64,000 nucleotides of DNA from Paenibacillus mucilaginosus 3016. GTDB taxonomy: Bacteria > Bacillota > Bacilli > Paenibacillales > NBRC-103111. Under the pieces are notes generated by a model, which worked only from the letters and a program-made list of their open reading frames with translations, was not told where the DNA came from and made no database searches. Position numbers and translations under genes: made by a program. Of the stretch, positions 26,757-35,333 are shown piece after piece. The stretch lies in assembly GCF_000250655.1 (NCBI RefSeq), contig NC_016935.1, positions 2,126,001 to 2,190,000 of the forward strand, written 5' to 3'. Position 1 is the first letter of the stretch. Each line of letters starts with the position of its first letter.

Positions 26757-27146
26757 TTGCTTAAGCGTACCTTGGTCGGCCTCATCCGCAGCCACGAAAC
26801 CACGGGTGAGAAAGCGAAAGATCCGGCATTGAAAACGAGATACTACAAAATCTCCATGGATCAGGCATGGGATGAGATTATCAATATGTTCAAGAAACTC
26901 AGCGGGTACAAACTGCTCCATGAAGTAAGAAGTGTCGGAGAGATTGTGGTAGAGCGCAAGACGATTACCGGCCGGACCCAAGATATTACACTGACCCTGT
27001 TCAGCATTACGCCGGTGAAGACGGCTGTCGATATCTATTCGGCTTCCCGTGGATCGCTGGGGGATCTGGGGGCGAATTACCGGACCATCCTCGATATATA
27101 CAAGCATATCGACAAGCGCCTTGCCGCTTATAAAATAAACGAATAA
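26757..27146 (+). CDS. Hypothetical protein
   Basis: 129 residues, mixed alpha/beta and basic at the N-terminus, no membrane segment. Repeated patterns such as KTITGRTQDITLTLFSITPVKTAVDIYSASRG suggest a small beta-sheet domain (START- or DUF1499-like layout, by eye only). TTG start at 26757 with GAGGAGGG seven bases upstream, and a clear terminator after it; it is its own transcription unit. I do not recognise the family with confidence. Confidence 0.75.
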   Translation: MLKRTLVGLIRSHETTGEKAKDPALKTRYYKISMDQAWDEIINMFKKLSGYKLLHEVRSVGEIVVERKTITGRTQDITLTLFSITPVKTAVDIYSASRGSLGDLGANYRTILDIYKHIDKRLAAYKINE

Positions 27147-27151
27147 CCCCG

Positions 27152-27190
27152 AACAGCGTGGTGGCCAAGATGGCTGTACGCTGTTTTTTT
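27152..27190 (+). terminator. Terminator of the 26.8-kb hypothetical gene
   Basis: AACAGCGT / ACGCTGTT arms (27152-27159, 27178-27185) with an inner GCC..GGC pairing; seven T. Confidence 0.85.
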
Positions 27191-27244
27191 GTTGGATACA
27201 TGGCAGTCTCTAGCTTGTCCGTGCTCCGCTGGGCCTGAAGATAT

Positions 27245-27272
27245 GGAAAACACCGTCCGGGAAGGACGGTGT
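27245..27272 (-). terminator. Terminator of tpx
   Basis: 9-bp stem ACACCGTCC / GGACGGTGT with a five-base loop; T4 on the minus strand. Confidence 0.75.
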
Positions 27273-27308
27273 CAGGTTCATCTTATGAAGTTCCCGGTGC
27301 AGGCTGGA

Positions 27309-27812
27309 TTAAACGAGCTTCTTCACAGCTTCGATCGCTGCTTCGTAGTTCGGGTGCTCCGTCATTTCGCCGAGGTATTCCACGTATTGGATCGTGTCGT
27401 TCGCGTCAATCACGAAGATGGATCTCATGAGCAGGCGCAGTTCTTCGATCAGCACGCCGTAAGCTTTGCCGAAGGAGTGGTTTTTGTAGTCGGAGAGCGT
27501 CACGACTTTGTCGATGCCGGCAGCGCCGCACCAGCGGGCTTGAGCCATCGGGAGGTCGACGGAGATCGTCAGGACGATCACGTTGTCGCCAAGCTTTGCA
27601 GCTTCTTCGTTGAAGCGGCGGGTTTGAGCGTCACATACGCCCGTGTCCAGGGAAGGCACAACGGAGATCAGCTTGATTTTACCCGCATAGTCCGCCAAGG
27701 AGGCAGTTTCGAGCAGATTCTTGTTCACTGTAAAGTCAGGCGCTTTGTCTCCTGCTTTCAGTTGAGTTCCGACCAGGGTGATCGGATTGCCTTTCAGAGT
27801 CGCTTGTGCCAT
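27309..27812 (-). CDS. tpx: Thiol peroxidase
   Basis: 167 residues, atypical 2-Cys peroxiredoxin of the Tpx class. Peroxidatic Cys60 lies in [15 protein letters not shown] and resolving Cys95 in [18 protein letters not shown] precedes. It reduces hydrogen and alkyl peroxides using thioredoxin. I choose ATG 27812; AAGGAGG lies eleven bases upstream. Divergent from a LysR regulator; the intergenic region carries three copies of one 9-11-bp motif, so peroxide- or LysR-dependent control is likely but unproven. Confidence 0.95.
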   Translation of the reverse strand: MAQATLKGNPITLVGTQLKAGDKAPDFTVNKNLLETASLADYAGKIKLISVVPSLDTGVCDAQTRRFNEEAAKLGDNVIVLTISVDLPMAQARWCGAAGIDKVVTLSDYKNHSFGKAYGVLIEELRLLMRSIFVIDANDTIQYVEYLGEMTEHPNYEAAIEAVKKLV

Positions 27813-28108
27813 GAGTACATGGGCCTCCTTCAAGATCCTTGATAATGTTGGTATTCACCGAGGAATATTATAACATTGTGGGAGACAAGCCTACAAGCTT
27901 GGCGGAAATGTTGCACCGAAACCATCCTCTAAGGGCTTCAATCAGGGTTTCGGTATACCATTGAACTTAGGCGAGTGATCCAGTCATCAACGAGTCTGCA
28001 ATGCTGCACCGAAACCTTACGTGCTTTTCTGCGTAAGTATGGACAAATCCCGCCGAACATGCGATTATACAACTTTAGAATGGCATCAGTGGAAGGAAGG
28101 AAGCGTTT
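27813..28108. promoter_or_regulatory. tpx/LysR divergent control region with repeated GCACCGAAACC motif
   Basis: About 300 bases. GCACCGAAACC occurs at 27913-27923 and 28006-28016, and its nine-base core appears inverted (GGTTTCGGT) at 27946-27954. Centres are about 32 and 61 bp apart, close to whole helical turns. These are candidate LysR binding sites. Confidence 0.6.
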
Positions 28109-29023
28109 GTGGAACTGCGGCAGCTTCAATACTTTGTGAAAGTGGCGCGCAAACAGCATGTGACCCAGGCGGCTGAAGAAATGCACGTCGCCCAGTCGGC
28201 TGTCTCGCGCCAGATTCATCAGCTCGAGGAGGAGCTGGGTGTCCAGCTCTTCGTGCAGAAAGGCAGGAACCTGCAGCTGACTTCCGTCGGCAAGCTGTTT
28301 CTCTGCCGGGTCGAAGGAATCTTGACGGACCTCGAGAGGGCCGTGAATGAAATACATGAATACCTGGACCCCGAGAAAGGGGAGATCCGGGTCGGATTCC
28401 CGCACAGCTTGGGGATCTATCTGCTTCCCACCTTAATCGCCAGCTTTCGCAAGCATTATCCGAATGTCACGTTCCGCCTTCGGCAGGGAACCTATAACAG
28501 CCTCATCCGTGATGTGATGAAAGGCGAAATCGACTTGGCCTTCATTTCACCTTTTCCCGAGAAGCACAGTCATGTCACAGGTGACCTGCTCCTGCAGGAG
28601 GAACTGTACGCGATCGTTCCGCAGGGGCATGTGCTCGCCGAATCGAAGACGATCCGGCTCGAGCAGCTCAAGGAGGACTCCTTCGTCATGTTCAGTGAGG
28701 AGTACTCCCTTCGCTCCATCGTGCTGGAGGCGTGCAGCAAGGCGGGCTTCGTTCCCCGGATCGGATTCGAAGGGGAAGAGACCGATACGATCCGCGGCCT
28801 GGTTGCGGCCGGCATGGGCGTCTCCCTGCTGCCGGAGATGGCGCTGACCGAGATCAGCGTCCTCCAGCCCGTCAAAGTGCGGGTCGTTGAACCTCAGGTC
28901 ACACGCAGCGTGGGCATGATTCAGCGGACCGGCGAGAAGCTCCCGCTGGTGGCGGAGGTCTTCCGGAAGTTCCTGCTGGATTTCATGGCGACGAAGTACC
29001 TCAAGGGTGAAGACACCGAATAG
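28109..29023 (+). CDS. LysR family transcriptional regulator
   Basis: 304 residues. N-terminal winged HTH (ELRQLQYFVKVARKQHVTQAAEEMHVAQSAVSRQIHQLEEELG, residues 2-44) and a C-terminal periplasmic-binding-like effector domain (IRVGFPHSLGIYLLPTLI, GLVAAGMGVSLLPEMAL). GTG start after GGAAGGAAGG. Divergent from tpx. It resembles the GltC/CitR-like branch of Bacillus LysR proteins, but the effector and the regulon are not evident. No Cys-pair like that of OxyR is seen in the effector domain; one Cys appears in RSIVLEACSKAG. Confidence 0.9.
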   Translation: MELRQLQYFVKVARKQHVTQAAEEMHVAQSAVSRQIHQLEEELGVQLFVQKGRNLQLTSVGKLFLCRVEGILTDLERAVNEIHEYLDPEKGEIRVGFPHSLGIYLLPTLIASFRKHYPNVTFRLRQGTYNSLIRDVMKGEIDLAFISPFPEKHSHVTGDLLLQEELYAIVPQGHVLAESKTIRLEQLKEDSFVMFSEEYSLRSIVLEACSKAGFVPRIGFEGEETDTIRGLVAAGMGVSLLPEMALTEISVLQPVKVRVVEPQVTRSVGMIQRTGEKLPLVAEVFRKFLLDFMATKYLKGEDTE

Positions 29024-29031
29024 AAAGCAAA

Positions 29032-29070
29032 ACGGCCCTCCCAAGGCAGCATGTGCGCTTAGAGGGCCGT
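29032..29070. terminator. Bidirectional terminator between LysR gene and small minus-strand gene
   Basis: ACGGCCCTC / GAGGGCCGT arms (29032-29040, 29062-29070); T4 on the minus strand, weaker on the plus. Confidence 0.65.
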
Positions 29071-29084
29071 CCTCCGTTAACGGG

Positions 29085-29228
29085 TTACAGTCCGGCCAAG
29101 ATCAGGGCTCCGCTCGCACCGACCAGCCAATCCATGATGGGCAGCCGGAGCAGCCGGAGCTCTTGTGTTTTGGTACGCATCTCTCTCTGGTGCTCTCTCA
29201 TTAACATTTCCAGTTCAAAATGATTCAT
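29085..29228 (-). CDS. Small amphipathic protein, 47 residues
   Basis: Short gene with ATG, GAGGGGAG nine bases upstream, a TATAAT (29261-29256, minus) and a downstream hairpin terminator. The first 30 residues are highly charged (FELEMLMREHQREMRTKTQE) and the last 15 hydrophobic (DWLVGASGALILAGL), suggesting a peripheral or tail-anchored membrane peptide. Family not recognised. Easily missed because of its size. Confidence 0.65.
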   Translation of the reverse strand: MNHFELEMLMREHQREMRTKTQELRLLRLPIMDWLVGASGALILAGL

Positions 29229-29340
29229 GGTGCCACGCTCCCCTCTTTTGTCTTCATTATATCTTGCGAAAGATGAATAAAAAGTGTAAGGTAATTTCTA
29301 ATCCTTCATCTTTTGAAGCCAAAGAGGAGGCTGGAGCGGC

Positions 29341-31188
29341 ATGCTGGACTACTATTACCTGAAACTGCATGAAAGGTTTTTGGATAAGGACCGGGAAGAG
29401 GAGGTCGAGGTGACCCTGCCGGAGCTGACGGCGCTGTTCCAATGCTCGGGGCGCAACGTGAATCTGGTGCTGAAGCGCCTCGAAGCGCTCGAGTGGATCC
29501 GCTATACCCCCGGACGGGGGAGGGGGAACCGTTCCAGGCTGAAGCTGCTCATCCCGGGAGAGACGGTGGCGCTGGAGACGGCCCAGGATTATGTGCGCAA
29601 GGGCGACATCCAGCAGGCCTTCGCCTATCTGGAGGGTGTTCCCCACCTGCAGGGGGTCAAGGATCAATTCGTCTACTGGCTCGACACCCAGTTCGGCTTC
29701 CGGCCGCACCGGAAGAACGACCGGCAGACCGATACCCTGCGGCTCCCTTACAGCAAGCGGATCTCCTGCCTCGATCCGGCCCACCTGTATTACCTGGTAG
29801 AATGCCACATCGTCGAGCAGGTGTTCGATATGCTGGTACGGTACCGGGAAGAGACGGATACGTACGAGGGGGGGCTCGCCCACCACTGGACGATGTCGAA
29901 GGACGAGAAGGAGTGGCTCTTTTACCTGCGCAAAGGGGTCTACTTCCATCACGGCCGCGAGATGACCTCCGAGGATGTCAAGTTCACGCTGGAACGGCTC
30001 AAAAGCGAGGAGCTGCGGTCGCCGTTCCGCTGGCTGTTCGCGGATGTGCAGGAGGTGCGCTGCATCGACAGGTATACGGTGCACATCCGCTTGGAGCGGG
30101 CCAATCCGCTGTTCCTGCAGCATCTGAGCTACAACCGGGCCTCTATTGTGCCGTATGATGCCGTAACCGAGATGGGCGAGCGCTTCGAGCAGACGCCGAT
30201 CGGCACGGGCGCGTTCAAGGTGGTTCAGCACGACGCGAACATGCTCGTTCTCGAAGCGTTCGGACGGTATTATGACCGCAGGGCCCACCTCGACCGGATC
30301 GAGATCTGGTATACGCCGGAGCTGCTGCGCAAAGCGAGTCAGCTCGAATCGATGTGCTACAGCATGCGGTATGAGGGCTGCTCGGTCGAAGGAGGCGAAA
30401 CGCCGGAGGGGTGGAAGTCGATCGAGAAAACCGGCCGCGACTGCAGCTTCCTGACCTTCAACCTCGAGCTGCCCGGGCCGCAGCATTCGCTGGCGTTCCG
30501 CAAAGCGGTGCAGCATGCCATCGACCGGCGCCTGCTTATCCCGAAGAATGAAGAAGGCGACCGGACCTATGCCAAATGGTTCTATGAAGACGGGCAGGAG
30601 TACAGTGATACCGATGAGAATTACGATCCGATCCTGGCGAGGCGCTTCTTGAGCGAGAGCGGCTACGCCGGGGAGGTGCTGCTGCTGAATTACCATAACA
30701 CGTACGGCGAAGTGTGCAGCATTCAGGAACAGCTCGGGAGGATCGGCATCCGGACGGAGCTTGTGCAGCGGCATACGTCCTGCTCGGTTGAAGCCAGGGC
30801 GAGCGAGGCGCACCTCTGGTTCCACCGGAATATCATGGATGAGCAGCCGGAACTGTCGATCATCGAGCTGTTTCTGGCGGAGAACAGCGTCCTGCGGCTG
30901 CACCTTGGCGAAGAGCTGAGGAGCGGGGCGGACTGGCTGATTGAGCGGCTCTATCAGGAGAGCTCCAAGGGGACGCGCAGGACCTATCTGGAGCGTCTGC
31001 GAACGCTGGTGACGGAGCAGGCGAGCGTCATCTTCCTGTTCCAGCATACGCAGCGCACGATCTTTCATCCGTCGCTGAAGAACGTCTCCCTCGGTTCGCT
31101 CGGCTGGGTCCGCTTCCGGGACCTGTGGTTTGAACCGGCGTATGCCCTGAGCGGGGAGGAAGAGCGGGCGGACCTGCTTCAGACCTGA
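29341..31188 (+). CDS. SgrR-like transcriptional regulator with solute-binding domain
   Basis: 615 residues: an N-terminal winged helix (about 24-70, VTLPELTALFQCSGRNVNLVLKRLEALEWI) joined to an SBP_bac_5-type domain (about 130-560, opening LRLPYSKRISCLDPAHLYYLVECHI). This is the SgrR architecture; in E. coli SgrR senses sugar-phosphate stress, while Bacillus homologs often sit beside transporters or MFS carriers. The ligand here is unknown and no neighbouring transporter or small RNA is evident. ATG start with AGAGGAGG about nine bases upstream. Convergent with the yugP-like gene. Confidence 0.88.
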   Translation: MLDYYYLKLHERFLDKDREEEVEVTLPELTALFQCSGRNVNLVLKRLEALEWIRYTPGRGRGNRSRLKLLIPGETVALETAQDYVRKGDIQQAFAYLEGVPHLQGVKDQFVYWLDTQFGFRPHRKNDRQTDTLRLPYSKRISCLDPAHLYYLVECHIVEQVFDMLVRYREETDTYEGGLAHHWTMSKDEKEWLFYLRKGVYFHHGREMTSEDVKFTLERLKSEELRSPFRWLFADVQEVRCIDRYTVHIRLERANPLFLQHLSYNRASIVPYDAVTEMGERFEQTPIGTGAFKVVQHDANMLVLEAFGRYYDRRAHLDRIEIWYTPELLRKASQLESMCYSMRYEGCSVEGGETPEGWKSIEKTGRDCSFLTFNLELPGPQHSLAFRKAVQHAIDRRLLIPKNEEGDRTYAKWFYEDGQEYSDTDENYDPILARRFLSESGYAGEVLLLNYHNTYGEVCSIQEQLGRIGIRTELVQRHTSCSVEARASEAHLWFHRNIMDEQPELSIIELFLAENSVLRLHLGEELRSGADWLIERLYQESSKGTRRTYLERLRTLVTEQASVIFLFQHTQRTIFHPSLKNVSLGSLGWVRFRDLWFEPAYALSGEEERADLLQT

Positions 31189-31203
31189 TTCGCACAAAAC
31201 AAG

Positions 31204-31238
31204 AAAGCCCGGCTTCCGTGTAGGAAGTCCGGGCTTTT
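31204..31238. terminator. Bidirectional terminator between sgrR-like and yugP-like genes
   Basis: AAAGCCCGG + CTTCC paired with GGAAG + CCGGGCTTT (31204-31238); T4 on plus and TTTC on minus. Confidence 0.85.
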
Positions 31239-31253
31239 GCGCTTGTTGAACGC

Positions 31254-31934
31254 TTAGTCGTCGGAACGGTTGAAGATCCAGATGTACTCCAGCAGCTGCA
31301 GGAGAGATACCAGAGCCGCCGCTACATAAGTCAAGGCCGCTGCATTCAGTACCTTGGCCACACCGGGTTCCTCATCGTTGCGGATGAAGCCGGAGGAGAC
31401 CATGAGGTCGCGGGCTCTTGAGGAGGCGTTGAACTCTACCGGCAGCGTAATGAGCTGGAACAGCACCGCGGCGCTGAAGAGAATGATACCGAGCAGGATC
31501 AGGCCGGACATCTTGAAGAGAAAACCGCCGATAAGCAGAAGCGGCGCGATCCCCGATGAGAAGTTCACAACCGGGAAAATCTTATGTCTTGCGACAAGCA
31601 TCGGGTAGCTGACCTTGTGCTGGATGGCGTGGCCGACTTCGTGCGCCGCGACGGAGACGGCGGAGACGGAACGCTCATAGTACACGGGCTCGGACAGCCG
31701 CACAACCCGGGCGATCGGATCGTAGTGGTCGGTCAGTGCGCCCCGTACCGCTTCCACCGGAACGTCGTGCAGTCCGTTCTCGTCTAGAATGCGTCTTGCC
31801 ACATCATAACCGGTCAAGCCGGAGGCCACGGGAACATCAGACCACTTATTGAAGGTGCCCTTGACCCGGAAGCTGGCCCAGATGCTTAAACCGACTGCTG
31901 CGAGAATAAGTATGGTCCATGGTGTAAACAGCAT
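31254..31934 (-). CDS. Neutral zinc metallopeptidase, YugP-like
   Basis: 226 residues. N-terminal membrane helix, then VRGALTDHYDPIARVVRLSEPVY and the zinc site SVSAVSVAAHEVGHAIQH (HEVGH), followed by three more hydrophobic helices; a membrane-embedded DUF2268/ZN_MTP family protein like B. subtilis YugP. Function uncertain, perhaps membrane protein turnover. Start at ATG 31934 with GGAGTG seven bases upstream; an in-frame ATG five codons earlier is less well placed. It lies 39 bp downstream of the MerR gene on the same strand. Confidence 0.9.
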   Translation of the reverse strand: MLFTPWTILILAAVGLSIWASFRVKGTFNKWSDVPVASGLTGYDVARRILDENGLHDVPVEAVRGALTDHYDPIARVVRLSEPVYYERSVSAVSVAAHEVGHAIQHKVSYPMLVARHKIFPVVNFSSGIAPLLLIGGFLFKMSGLILLGIILFSAAVLFQLITLPVEFNASSRARDLMVSSGFIRNDEEPGVAKVLNAAALTYVAAALVSLLQLLEYIWIFNRSDD

Positions 31935-31973
31935 GTTTTGACACTCCATTTCTTCATAGTATCTTGCGACAAT

Positions 31974-32405
31974 CTACGAAAAGGGTCCCTTACCCAGGAG
32001 CAGCAGGAGCGCTTCGATGCAGGCGGCCGTCGGCTGGTTCAGCATCTTATGAAGCTTCTTGAGCTGGGACGGCTTGAGCTTCTCGAGCATCGGGCCGACT
32101 TCCTTGGCCTCCTTCTCAAGCTGCTTCAATAGAAGCTGCAGGGATGTGAGTTTATCTGTCACCATTTCATCCTTGCTCACCTTGCCCAGCTGCTGAAGGC
32201 TCGCTTTGATTTCCTCTAAGGTATACTTCTCCCTCTTCATGGATTCAATACGCTTGAGACGGGCTAAGGTTTCGTCGCTATACAGCCGGTAGTTCGTGTC
32301 GGAGCGGGTTTCCGGATCGATCAGGCCCAGCTTGGTGTAATAGTCGATCGTTCTGGGGCTGACCTCCGATAAGCGTGCCAGCTCACCGATTTTGTAAAGC
32401 TTCAT
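31974..32405 (-). CDS. MerR family transcriptional regulator
   Basis: 143 residues: MerR HTH at the start (MKLYKIGELARLSEVSPRTIDYYTKLGLI, 1-29), the RRIDYYTKLGLID-like wing, and a C-terminal helical coil rich in Leu and Lys (LTSLQLLLKQLEKEAKEV). No Cys cluster of metal-sensing MerR is present, so an organic ligand or stress role is more likely. ATG 32405 chosen; a long open frame continues upstream but no MerR residues lie there. Probably co-transcribed with the yugP-like gene. Confidence 0.88.
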   Translation of the reverse strand: MKLYKIGELARLSEVSPRTIDYYTKLGLIDPETRSDTNYRLYSDETLARLKRIESMKREKYTLEEIKASLQQLGKVSKDEMVTDKLTSLQLLLKQLEKEAKEVGPMLEKLKPSQLKKLHKMLNQPTAACIEALLLLLGKGPFS

Positions 32406-32718
32406 ATCCCCATATTCCTTCACCTCATTATAATATGTATGGATTGGCCCGGTACCGGGCGGGGAGAGAGAAAGCCGTTCTTCCTCCCATGATAACTGAA
32501 TCCAAACCATACAGTCAAACGTTATGCTTTCCTCCATTATTATCCGGACGCGGGAATGCTGAATCACCTCCTATATTTTGGAACGAAAAGCAGCCTGCCC
32601 GCCGCTTATGTTATGTTTCTAGAGTCTAACTTCCTAATATATGGACAAGAAAACCGAATTATGCCTATGGCATGTCAGGTTATTTTTCGTTTTTATCGAT
32701 TCTTTATAGAAAAACCTA

Positions 32719-32747
32719 TTGCCAAACCTAAGGTCGGCCTATATAAT
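32719..32747 (+). promoter_or_regulatory. Sigma-A promoter of amtB
   Basis: TTGCCA (32719-32724), 17-bp spacer, TATAAT (32742-32747). Confidence 0.8.
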
Positions 32748-32768
32748 GACAATAAGAATTTCAACTGA

Positions 32769-32785
32769 TGTTATATAAACTTACA
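32769..32785 (+). promoter_or_regulatory. GlnR/TnrA-type operator in the amtB leader
   Basis: TGTTA-TATAAAC-TTACA, an exact match to the known TGTNA-N7-TNACA box of nitrogen regulators GlnR/TnrA. It sits downstream of the -10 and upstream of the start codon, a repressing position. Confidence 0.75.
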
Positions 32786-32805
32786 TTAAGAAGGAAGTGG
32801 TCGGT

Positions 32806-34197
32806 TTGTTGAAGAAGTTGCTCTTATCCACGGGTCTTATGTCAGTTATGTTGCCGACAGCCATGGCTTTTGCCGCGGAAGATGCAACGCCCGCTCAGCT
32901 TCAAGGAGCGGTTGATGCGGTCTGGGTCATGCTCGCCGCCATTCTCGTTATTTTTATGCAGGCGGGCTTCGCACTGCTTGAGGCAGGTTCCACACGCATG
33001 AAGAATGCGGGGCACGTTGCCGGCAAGACGATCCTGACCTTCGGCATCTGCGCCATTGCCTTCTGGGCTGTAGGTTTCGGCCTGGCCTTCGGTGACGGCA
33101 ACAGCTTCATCGGGATGAAGGGCTTCTTCGTAGACGGTACGGAAGAACAGGCCGCGGCGGCCTACAGCTCTCTGGCTTACTCTGATGTGCCAATCGGCAT
33201 CAAGTTCCTCTTCCAGCTCGCTTTCGCAGGCGTATCGCTTGCCATTGCCTTCGGCGGCTTCGCCGAACGCGCCAAGCTTTCCGTATACTTCATCTTCAGT
33301 ATCCTCTTCGTCATCTTCATCTATCCTGTTGCGGCTCACTGGATCTGGGGCGGCGGCTGGCTCGCCGGCCACGGCAAGCAGGACTTTGCAGGATCGACGG
33401 TCGTTCACCTGCAGGGCGCTACCGCTGCACTCGTAGCCACACTGATGCTCAAACCGCGTATCGGCAAGTATAATAAGGATAAAACTCCGAATCTTATCCC
33501 GGGTCACAACCAAGTTCTCTCGGTTCTCGGCGTTATTATTCTCTGGATCGGCTGGTTCGGCTTCAACCCGGGCTCCACGCTCAGCGCCATGGGTGACGGC
33601 TTCTTCGGTTACATCGCTATGACGACCAACCTGGCTGCAGCAGCCGGCGGGGTAGCGGCTATCGTCATCGCATGGATCTACTTCGGCAAAGCGGACATTC
33701 CAAGCATGCTGAACGGCGTACTTGCGGCACTTGTTGCCATTACGGCTTCCTGCGCCTTCGTTTCCGTAAGAGACGCCATCATTATCGGTGCCGTTGCAGG
33801 GATTCTGACGTTCTTCACGGCCCAGTGGTTTGAGAAAGCGGGCATCGACGATCCGATTTATGCCTTCTCCGTTCACGGGATTGCCGGAATCTGGGGCACG
33901 CTGGCCAACGGGATCTTCGCAAAGCCTGAGCTCGTAGAGAAAGTGGGCATCGGCAAGCCGGGTCTGCTGTACGGCGGCGGTCTGGAGCAGCTTGGCGTTC
34001 AAGCTCTGGGGATTTTCACAACGTTCGTGTTCGTGCTTATCGTTTCCTTCATTATTCTGTACATCCTGAAAGTTACCATCGGTCTGCGGGTTACGGAAGA
34101 AGAAGAGGTGGTCGGTCTCGACCTGTCCGAACACGGCTCTTACGGCTATCCTGAGCAGATGAAGAAGGCAGCCGGAGGCAGTTCGGCCGTCCTCTAA
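32806..34197 (+). CDS. amtB: Ammonium transporter AmtB
   Basis: 463 residues. A signal-peptide-like N-terminus (to about residue 24) precedes eleven transmembrane helices with the Amt signatures VIFMQAGFALLEAGSTRMKNAGH, AHWIWGGGWL and FSVHGIAGIWG (second pore histidine). It carries ammonium/ammonia across the membrane. TTG 32806 chosen (AGGAAG eight bases upstream); a GTG three codons earlier is directly on the ribosome binding site. No glnK partner gene follows; instead come a DUF294 nucleotidyltransferase and an exonuclease in the same apparent operon. Confidence 0.93.
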   Translation: MLKKLLLSTGLMSVMLPTAMAFAAEDATPAQLQGAVDAVWVMLAAILVIFMQAGFALLEAGSTRMKNAGHVAGKTILTFGICAIAFWAVGFGLAFGDGNSFIGMKGFFVDGTEEQAAAAYSSLAYSDVPIGIKFLFQLAFAGVSLAIAFGGFAERAKLSVYFIFSILFVIFIYPVAAHWIWGGGWLAGHGKQDFAGSTVVHLQGATAALVATLMLKPRIGKYNKDKTPNLIPGHNQVLSVLGVIILWIGWFGFNPGSTLSAMGDGFFGYIAMTTNLAAAAGGVAAIVIAWIYFGKADIPSMLNGVLAALVAITASCAFVSVRDAIIIGAVAGILTFFTAQWFEKAGIDDPIYAFSVHGIAGIWGTLANGIFAKPELVEKVGIGKPGLLYGGGLEQLGVQALGIFTTFVFVLIVSFIILYILKVTIGLRVTEEEEVVGLDLSEHGSYGYPEQMKKAAGGSSAVL

Positions 34198-34230
34198 AGC
34201 AACATTACAACTATAGAAGGGGATGTCGTC

Positions 34231-35310
34231 ATGGAACGTCTCTCATTGGATCAGATCTGCAAGGAAGCCGCGGGCGCCCGGGATGTGCCGGAGCTGCGGG
34301 CCTTCCGGGATCGAATGCATGGGGAGTTCCAGCGGCATCTCCTTTTTGCAAGCCCGCTGGAGTGGAACCGGGACGCGAACGCCTTCCACGATGCGGTGAT
34401 CCGCAGGGTTATCGAGCTGTCCGAGCAGGACTATGCGGCGGCCCATGGGGCGGCTCCGCTGCCTTACGCCTTCCTGCTCTTCGGCAGCGGAGGCCGGGGG
34501 GAGCAGACGCTGTGGAGCGATCAGGACAACGGCCTGATCTATGCGGATCCGGCCACACCCGACGAAGAAGCGGCGGCGGAAGGTTATTTTAAGGGACTGG
34601 CGGAGAAGATCTCGCTCAGTCTGGAGCTGGCGGGCTATCCGCCCTGCAGCGGCAATGTTATCTGCACGAACGCCAAGTGGCGCAAGAGCGTTACGGCGTA
34701 CCGGCAGACCATTGCGGGCTGGCTCCAGGAGCCGGACTGGGAGAATGTCCGGTACCTGCTGATTGCGGCCGATCTCCGCACCGTGTATGGAGATCCCGCC
34801 TTCGGCGAGGCGGTCGCCGAGGAATTCCACGCCTATGTGGCGGCCCATCCCTCCATGCTGGAGCATCTGCTCCACAATACCCTGCATCACAAAGTCTCGC
34901 TAGGCCTCTTCGGACAGCTCATCAAAGAGCGGTACGGGGAGGATGCCGGCGGGGTGGATGTCAAGTACGGCGCGTATATCCCCATCGTCAACGGAATCCG
35001 GCTGCTGGCCATCGAAGCGGGCATTCGGAGCACGTCAACGGAAGAGAGGACGCTGGCCCTGATCCGGGGCGGGCATGTGGAGGAGGAGATTGGGCACGAT
35101 TGGCTGGAAGCCCTGAATCTGGCGTTCAAGCTGCGGTCCATGACACCCTATCAGATCATAGACGGCAGATATAACTCCCGGGGCAAGCTGACCGCGGAGC
35201 AGCTCACCAAGGAACGCATCTCGGAGCTGAAGCTCTGCCTGCGCATCGGGATCGAACTGCAGAAGTATGTCAAGCGAAGCGTGCATCATGAGCTGGAGAA
35301 AGGACAGTAA
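34231..35310 (+). CDS. DUF294 nucleotidyltransferase (GlnD-like)
   Basis: 359 residues: an N-terminal helical part, then a pol-beta-type nucleotidyltransferase domain with FLLFGSGGRGEQTLWSDQDNGLIY (about 81-104: G-S, R-x-E-Q and the two Asp of D-x-D), followed by a DUF294 C-terminal helical domain. The fold is that of GlnD-like uridylyltransferases, but the target is unknown; the CBS and cNMP domains often fused to this family are missing. GGGG before the ATG; 33 bp after amtB and 23 bp before the exonuclease gene, so probably one operon. Confidence 0.88.
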   Translation: MERLSLDQICKEAAGARDVPELRAFRDRMHGEFQRHLLFASPLEWNRDANAFHDAVIRRVIELSEQDYAAAHGAAPLPYAFLLFGSGGRGEQTLWSDQDNGLIYADPATPDEEAAAEGYFKGLAEKISLSLELAGYPPCSGNVICTNAKWRKSVTAYRQTIAGWLQEPDWENVRYLLIAADLRTVYGDPAFGEAVAEEFHAYVAAHPSMLEHLLHNTLHHKVSLGLFGQLIKERYGEDAGGVDVKYGAYIPIVNGIRLLAIEAGIRSTSTEERTLALIRGGHVEEEIGHDWLEALNLAFKLRSMTPYQIIDGRYNSRGKLTAEQLTKERISELKLCLRIGIELQKYVKRSVHHELEKGQ

Positions 35311-35333
35311 CAGGAGAGGAGAGGTGAAGTGTC

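Larger units (their letters stand above)
32406..32805 (+). promoter_or_regulatory. amtB control region
   Basis: About 400 bases without a gene, very AT-rich compared with its surroundings. Contains the sigma-A promoter (32719-32747) and a GlnR/TnrA-type box (32769-32785) listed separately. A TGTCA half-site near 32680 is a weak candidate for an upstream regulatory element. Confidence 0.6.

Noticed and set aside
29257-31197. Long minus-strand open frame of ~646 codons opposite the SgrR-like gene
   Set aside because: A shadow of the real plus-strand gene in GC-rich DNA; its translation is low-complexity and shows no family, and the plus-strand product has two clear domains.
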